Shown here: piece after piece, positions 58,598 to 64,000 of the stretch
Numbering within the stretch: position 1 is the first letter of the stretch
How the letters are laid out: every line of letters begins with the position of its first letter
Position numbers and translations under genes: made by a program
Notes under the pieces: generated by a model
Told to the model about the DNA's origin: nothing
Databases searched by the model: none
What the model saw: the letters and a program-made list of their open reading frames with translations, nothing else
From: Betaproteobacteria bacterium
Lineage (GTDB): Bacteria > Pseudomonadota > Gammaproteobacteria > Burkholderiales > Burkholderiaceae_A
Reading direction: 5' to 3'
NCBI GenBank assembly: GCA_028139135.1
Contig: JAOINB010000002.1
Span: 1-64,000, forward strand
DNA: 64,000 nucleotides

Positions 58598-59038
58598 TTA
58601 AGTATCCCTATCCTCAATCAATTCAATGAAAATCCTTGAATTTGACGCGCCGAAAGCCGTTAAGTCCAGATGTAAATCTGAAATAGGGTCTCTTAGCGAC
58701 AACAAACCATCCTTTCTGGCTATTAACTCGAATGGCTCCTCTGGCCCAACACCCATTAAAATCCTCTCCTTAACTAAATTTCGCAATAAAACTCGAACGA
58801 AAGCTTCTCCTTCAATGACGTTTAATATCTCTCCATCTATATCTGTGATTCGAATGGAGCCGTCAGGATGATCATAAAAATGCAGTTTTTTAGATATGAC
58901 TATTTCAGATAAATCTATTGAATTATCATCGGACTTAAAATGGTTTTTAAAAATCCAAGTGCTTATAAGCACCAGAGCAAGAATTGAGATCACCACTTTA
59001 ACAATGGGTAACATCGGGTCTTGTTTTAACTGTGTCAT
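58598..59038 (-). CDS. puhC: Photosynthetic complex assembly protein PuhC
   Basis: Single TM then RITDIDGEILNVIEGEAFVRVLLRNLVKERI; position. Confidence 0.85.
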   Translation of the reverse strand: MTQLKQDPMLPIVKVVISILALVLISTWIFKNHFKSDDNSIDLSEIVISKKLHFYDHPDGSIRITDIDGEILNVIEGEAFVRVLLRNLVKERILMGVGPEEPFELIARKDGLLSLRDPISDLHLDLTAFGASNSRIFIELIEDRDT

Positions 59039-59053
59039 AAAGCTTTTCCTTTC

Positions 59054-59674
59054 CTAGAGTAGTCCTTTTTTCGCGTTTGCTCGATTTACTAAGAGTTTTT
59101 GTTCTTCCCATGAACTTGTGAGACGGGAAGCAACAACCTCTACGTCTTTGAGACAAGACAACCGGGGTCTTGGAGCGGAAAAAAACCAGGGCCTGCAATG
59201 AGGCCAAAGGTGAAGGTAGGCTATTTTATTATCGGGAACCAGTTTTATCGAAATATCTCCTGACTTATCCTGATACTCTTTGCATGCCGCTGTTTCAATT
59301 TTGCTAAATGGGATATTAAGACTCAAATTTAAAACAATGCCTATGCGCATGACCACACGCTTATCAGTGATACTGTAAACAGTGGTAGAGGATATTAAAT
59401 GACTAATAGCCAAGAGAAGGAAGATAGCGACCATACCCAACGACATATAAGACATGAATTTAATAATTACATCTTTCAGGGTCAGCGCTTCGCTATTAAA
59501 AATTAAAGCCATACATGAAAGTATTAGAAAGTAAATAAACAAATGTGGCAGAAAAAAAATTCTCCTTGCAATTAACCAGGCACATGGACTTCCCTGCCAT
59601 AAAACTTTCTCGGAAGCAGGAAGAGACTCAGGAAACCCGAAAGTTGGTTCAAATTCGTGCGTGTGTCCGTTCAT
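59054..59674 (-). CDS. puhB: Photosynthetic complex assembly protein PuhB
   Basis: LPASEKVLWQGSPCAWLIARRIFFLPHLFIYF; bPH2-like; position. Confidence 0.88.
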   Translation of the reverse strand: MNGHTHEFEPTFGFPESLPASEKVLWQGSPCAWLIARRIFFLPHLFIYFLILSCMALIFNSEALTLKDVIIKFMSYMSLGMVAIFLLLAISHLISSTTVYSITDKRVVMRIGIVLNLSLNIPFSKIETAACKEYQDKSGDISIKLVPDNKIAYLHLWPHCRPWFFSAPRPRLSCLKDVEVVASRLTSSWEEQKLLVNRANAKKGLL

Positions 59675-59696
59675 ATTTCTACCCTTTTTCTTAAAT

Positions 59697-60473
59697 CTAG
59701 AAAACCGATTCTCTTCGACGTGGAAACGCCATTAAAGTACCCGCTCCGTAGTATCCCATAATCTTCTCCTCTTCTAACAAGCTTATGGTGTTCGCATTTT
59801 TCAAACCTGGTACGTCATCGAACTGTGAGCTCATGATTGAATTAATAAAAATAGCGTTCTTTTTTATTACTGAGAGATTAAACGGAGCCAAAACCGAGTT
59901 ACCAGATAGAGTTTTAATTTCTAGATAACGAATAATATGTTCCGATCTGTCGACCCACACATCGACACATGTTCCACCAACCTTTCCTTCGAGACCAAAG
60001 ACCTCTAGACCTCTAGGGTCCGTGTCAGAGGCAAGAATTTCAAAAGAATTTTCTATCCTCATTGGAACAATCTTAAAATCTCCCTCAGCCGTTAGATCAG
60101 GATGATCTATTCTTTGAGAAAAACTACCCGGGCCAATATCATCGAGCATCGGACTAGATCCTGATGGTTCTAGAGGGGCTCCAGGAAAAAGGTTTATGGG
60201 AGATCCAGCTGGCGAAGGAGCTGTATCATCGCGTGCGTGAGGTGCCTCAAAATTGCCGTGATATTTTGTTTTAAAAATCTTTTTTGTTGGCATAGGCAAT
60301 AAACCAGTTGCCTTTTTACCCGACCGTTTACCAAACCCATCAGATTCAAGAGGAAATCCTTCTCTCTTGCTTTCTATGGTTAAATAAATTACGAGACCAA
60401 AGAAAAAAATCCAAAATAGATACAGTACCAGTTGAGCAACGTCAACATACTGAGTAATAGCTCCGCTTTCCAT
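59697..60473 (-). CDS. puhA: Photosynthetic reaction center H subunit
   Basis: GAITQYVDVAQLVLYLFWIFFFGLVIYL; DPRGLEVFGLEGKVGGTCVDVWVDRSEHIIRYLEI. Confidence 0.95.
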   Translation of the reverse strand: MESGAITQYVDVAQLVLYLFWIFFFGLVIYLTIESKREGFPLESDGFGKRSGKKATGLLPMPTKKIFKTKYHGNFEAPHARDDTAPSPAGSPINLFPGAPLEPSGSSPMLDDIGPGSFSQRIDHPDLTAEGDFKIVPMRIENSFEILASDTDPRGLEVFGLEGKVGGTCVDVWVDRSEHIIRYLEIKTLSGNSVLAPFNLSVIKKNAIFINSIMSSQFDDVPGLKNANTISLLEEEKIMGYYGAGTLMAFPRRRESVF

Positions 60474-60484
60474 ATTTTTCTCCT

Positions 60485-61930
60485 TTAATTTGGAAATCTC
60501 GCCAAACCAAATTTTTTGGAGTTTGGCGAAAAAGAACCTCCTGGTTTACCTGCAAGAGGACCAATTACAACTAAAACTAAAAATAGTAAAAATATTTCGA
60601 GGTGATAAACACCCAAGTAACCCGCTAAGTTGGGAGGTAAAACAGTTTGTGATACAGTGCCGAGGGATAAAATATATTCTGTAAAATCTCGCAAAAGTCC
60701 TCCCAGGGCAATACCTGCTCCCATTGATAGTGCCTGGATAGCACCCCAGGTGCCCAAAACTAAGCCCGAAAACTCCCCAAAATTAATGTGCATCGCTGCG
60801 GTTAGACAAGATATGGAGAATAAACCTCCTCCAAAACCAATCAGAAACACACCAACAATAAAAAACTCAATTATTTTAGTAGGTTCGGAGAAAACTATAA
60901 ATGAAAATCCTACGATCCCAACTAATGCTCCAAACGCAGCAAGTCTGTTTGGATTTATACTTTTGGTTAAAATATAAGCAGCTACACCAAATGCTAAAAA
61001 AGCTCCTGAGGAAGAAAAAGTTGTCAAAAGGGTTGTTTCACTTACGGACATAGCTAAAATCTCACCACCGTAGGGTTCTAAAATTACGTCCTGCATACTA
61101 AAAGCAATTGTTCCAACAGCCAGCGCCAAAAAAAACCTTCTAACATTTAAATCTGATGTCAATTCTCTCCACGCACTTGCAAACGAGGGATAGACTTGAT
61201 GTTTAGCTGTTTTGTTGGGGCTACGAGCTTCTTGTTTCCATAATGCCAACATGTTAAGACAAAAAGTTAGAACCGCGACTCCTTGAATCACCTGGATTAA
61301 TTTTATTTGACTGAAAGGCTCAAGCATGGAACTTAACACGATGCCACTTACCATCATACCTAACAAAAGCATTGTATACATTAGCGCAACAACTCGTGGC
61401 CTTAAAGGTTCATCAACTATATCTGTAGCTAATGCTAGACCGGCAGTTTGCACTATTTGTGCTCCACTTCCCACAAGCAGAAAAGAACAGGCTGTAGCAA
61501 TCACTGCAAAAAATTTTGGCCAGTGAGTATCCCCCGATAGCAGAATTAAGGCAAATGGCATCGTAGCCAACCCGCCGAACAAAAGCAAACTTCCCACCCA
61601 CAAATAAGGGATCCTTTTCCACCCGATTGCAGACTTATGTGTATCTGATCGAAACCCAATCAAGGCGCGAAAAGGAGCAAAGACTAGGGGTATCGCAACC
61701 ATTATCGCTACCAAAGAAGATGACACTCCTAACTCGACAATCATTACACGGTTAAGGGTTCCAACGAGGAGAACGAACGCAATTCCTACTGATACTTGAA
61801 AAAAAGATAATTGAATAAGTTTCTGGAGCGTATTATTCTTTGATGCTACGTCTGAAAATGGCAAAAGAATAGGATTAATATGTTTCCATCTTCTTGAAGC
61901 TGTGATAAGTTTTTTTGAAATGTCAAACAC
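60485..61930 (-). CDS. lhaA: LhaA/PucC-family (BCH) light-harvesting assembly transporter
   Basis: 12-TM MFS-like, FAPFRALIGFRSD, SMQDVILEPYGGEI; GTG 61930 overlapping the bchM stop is the likely start. Confidence 0.92.
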   Translation of the reverse strand: MFDISKKLITASRRWKHINPILLPFSDVASKNNTLQKLIQLSFFQVSVGIAFVLLVGTLNRVMIVELGVSSSLVAIMVAIPLVFAPFRALIGFRSDTHKSAIGWKRIPYLWVGSLLLFGGLATMPFALILLSGDTHWPKFFAVIATACSFLLVGSGAQIVQTAGLALATDIVDEPLRPRVVALMYTMLLLGMMVSGIVLSSMLEPFSQIKLIQVIQGVAVLTFCLNMLALWKQEARSPNKTAKHQVYPSFASAWRELTSDLNVRRFFLALAVGTIAFSMQDVILEPYGGEILAMSVSETTLLTTFSSSGAFLAFGVAAYILTKSINPNRLAAFGALVGIVGFSFIVFSEPTKIIEFFIVGVFLIGFGGGLFSISCLTAAMHINFGEFSGLVLGTWGAIQALSMGAGIALGGLLRDFTEYILSLGTVSQTVLPPNLAGYLGVYHLEIFLLFLVLVVIGPLAGKPGGSFSPNSKKFGLARFPN

Positions 61931-62663
61931 GACGAAGCTCCACCGCCTGAGATGCATAAAAGTAGGTAGAAACTCTTTTCATACCCGAAATTTCCCACCC
62001 ATTCAAATTTTGCGAAATTAAGTTACAGATGGCATCCTCTGATGACGGTTCAACAGCGGGAGCTCTCTCACTTTTAGGAAAAAATTTACCAAGAGCGAAT
62101 TTAACAGCCAATAAGGGAGTAAGAGGAACAAACGTAAAAATAATTGATTCATTCGCCCTTTTACACAGTTCATTCACGAGAGCAATGGCATTTGCGGACT
62201 TATAGTGGATAGTAGAGTCCATTAGTACAATATGGTCAAAGTCACCAAAAGATGGATCTAACATGTCGCCCCAAACGAACTTTAACTCTCCATCATGTTT
62301 ACACTGATCGTTTCTTGAAAATCGTTCCCGAGCTATCTTTATAAGACTGGGGGAAATGTCCACAGCAACTACATTAGCATTCCTTGTTACTAAATCCATG
62401 GCTAGATTGCCAGTTCCACAACCTGCATCTAAGACAGACTTTCCTGAGAGATTTTCACCAAATCGCTCTAAGATATGGTGCTGCATTCTTTCCCTGCCTT
62501 TTCGAACTGACTCTCGGATAAAATTGAGGTTCTCATCGTTTGACGTCAATCGATCCCACGCCTTAACAGCAGTCTTGTCAAAATACTGTGCGATTTGATG
62601 GCGTTTATCTTGGTACTCCTGCTCTAACAAAGGCGCTCTTTCTGGTTTCCACAACATATTCAA
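61923..62663 (-). CDS. bchM: Magnesium protoporphyrin O-methyltransferase
   Basis: VLDAGCGTGNLAMDLVTRNANVVAVDIS, SAM-MTase; gene order bchHLM. Confidence 0.93.
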   Translation of the reverse strand: MNMLWKPERAPLLEQEYQDKRHQIAQYFDKTAVKAWDRLTSNDENLNFIRESVRKGRERMQHHILERFGENLSGKSVLDAGCGTGNLAMDLVTRNANVVAVDISPSLIKIARERFSRNDQCKHDGELKFVWGDMLDPSFGDFDHIVLMDSTIHYKSANAIALVNELCKRANESIIFTFVPLTPLLAVKFALGKFFPKSERAPAVEPSSEDAICNLISQNLNGWEISGMKRVSTYFYASQAVELRRV

Positions 62664-62672
62664 TTCCTAATT

Positions 62673-64000
<1,328 letters not shown>

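Overview
AT-rich proteobacterial chromosome segment; the gene order (yqgE-ruvX-pyrB-pyrC'-plsC-apaH, rubredoxin-hemL) suggests a betaproteobacterium-like host, but this is inference. Three blocks are visible. (1) tolB(partial)-pal-cpoB, a YeeE/YedE transporter gene and tRNA-Lys(TTT), ~1-3.6 kb. (2) A ~32 kb type VI secretion locus, ~4.6-36.8 kb, with tssB, C, hcp, E, F, G, vgrG, MORN protein, DUF4280-like PAAR, tssJ, K, L, M, A. It is followed by an unusual module: SEDS/FtsW-RodA-like protein, transpeptidase PBP, FHA protein, PP2C phosphatase and membrane-anchored kinase. It is preceded by its own regulators (hybrid histidine kinase with a degenerate receiver, LuxR-type response regulator with an apparent AUU start, membrane-anchored HTH protein, 7TM-PAS protein, ParA/MinD-like ATPase). 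(3) Housekeeping genes (hupB, trmB, uppP, tolC, waaA, pmm, apaH, plsC, pyrC', pyrB, ruvX, yqgE, phrB, rubredoxin, hemL, gluQ and others), then the edge of a purple-bacterial photosynthesis gene cluster (puhE, acsF, puhC, puhB, puhA, lhaA, bchM, bchL, bchH partial). Main candidates for novelty: the T6SS-linked SEDS-PBP-FHA-PP2C-kinase module, which resembles the actinobacterial pstP-rodA-pbpA-pkn-fha operon, and a 12-bp inverted repeat ATACTTTAGTAT. The repeat lies exactly 23 nt before the start codons of both tssB and parA and again in the divergent regulator promoter. All calls come from reading the sequence and the supplied translations; no searches were run.
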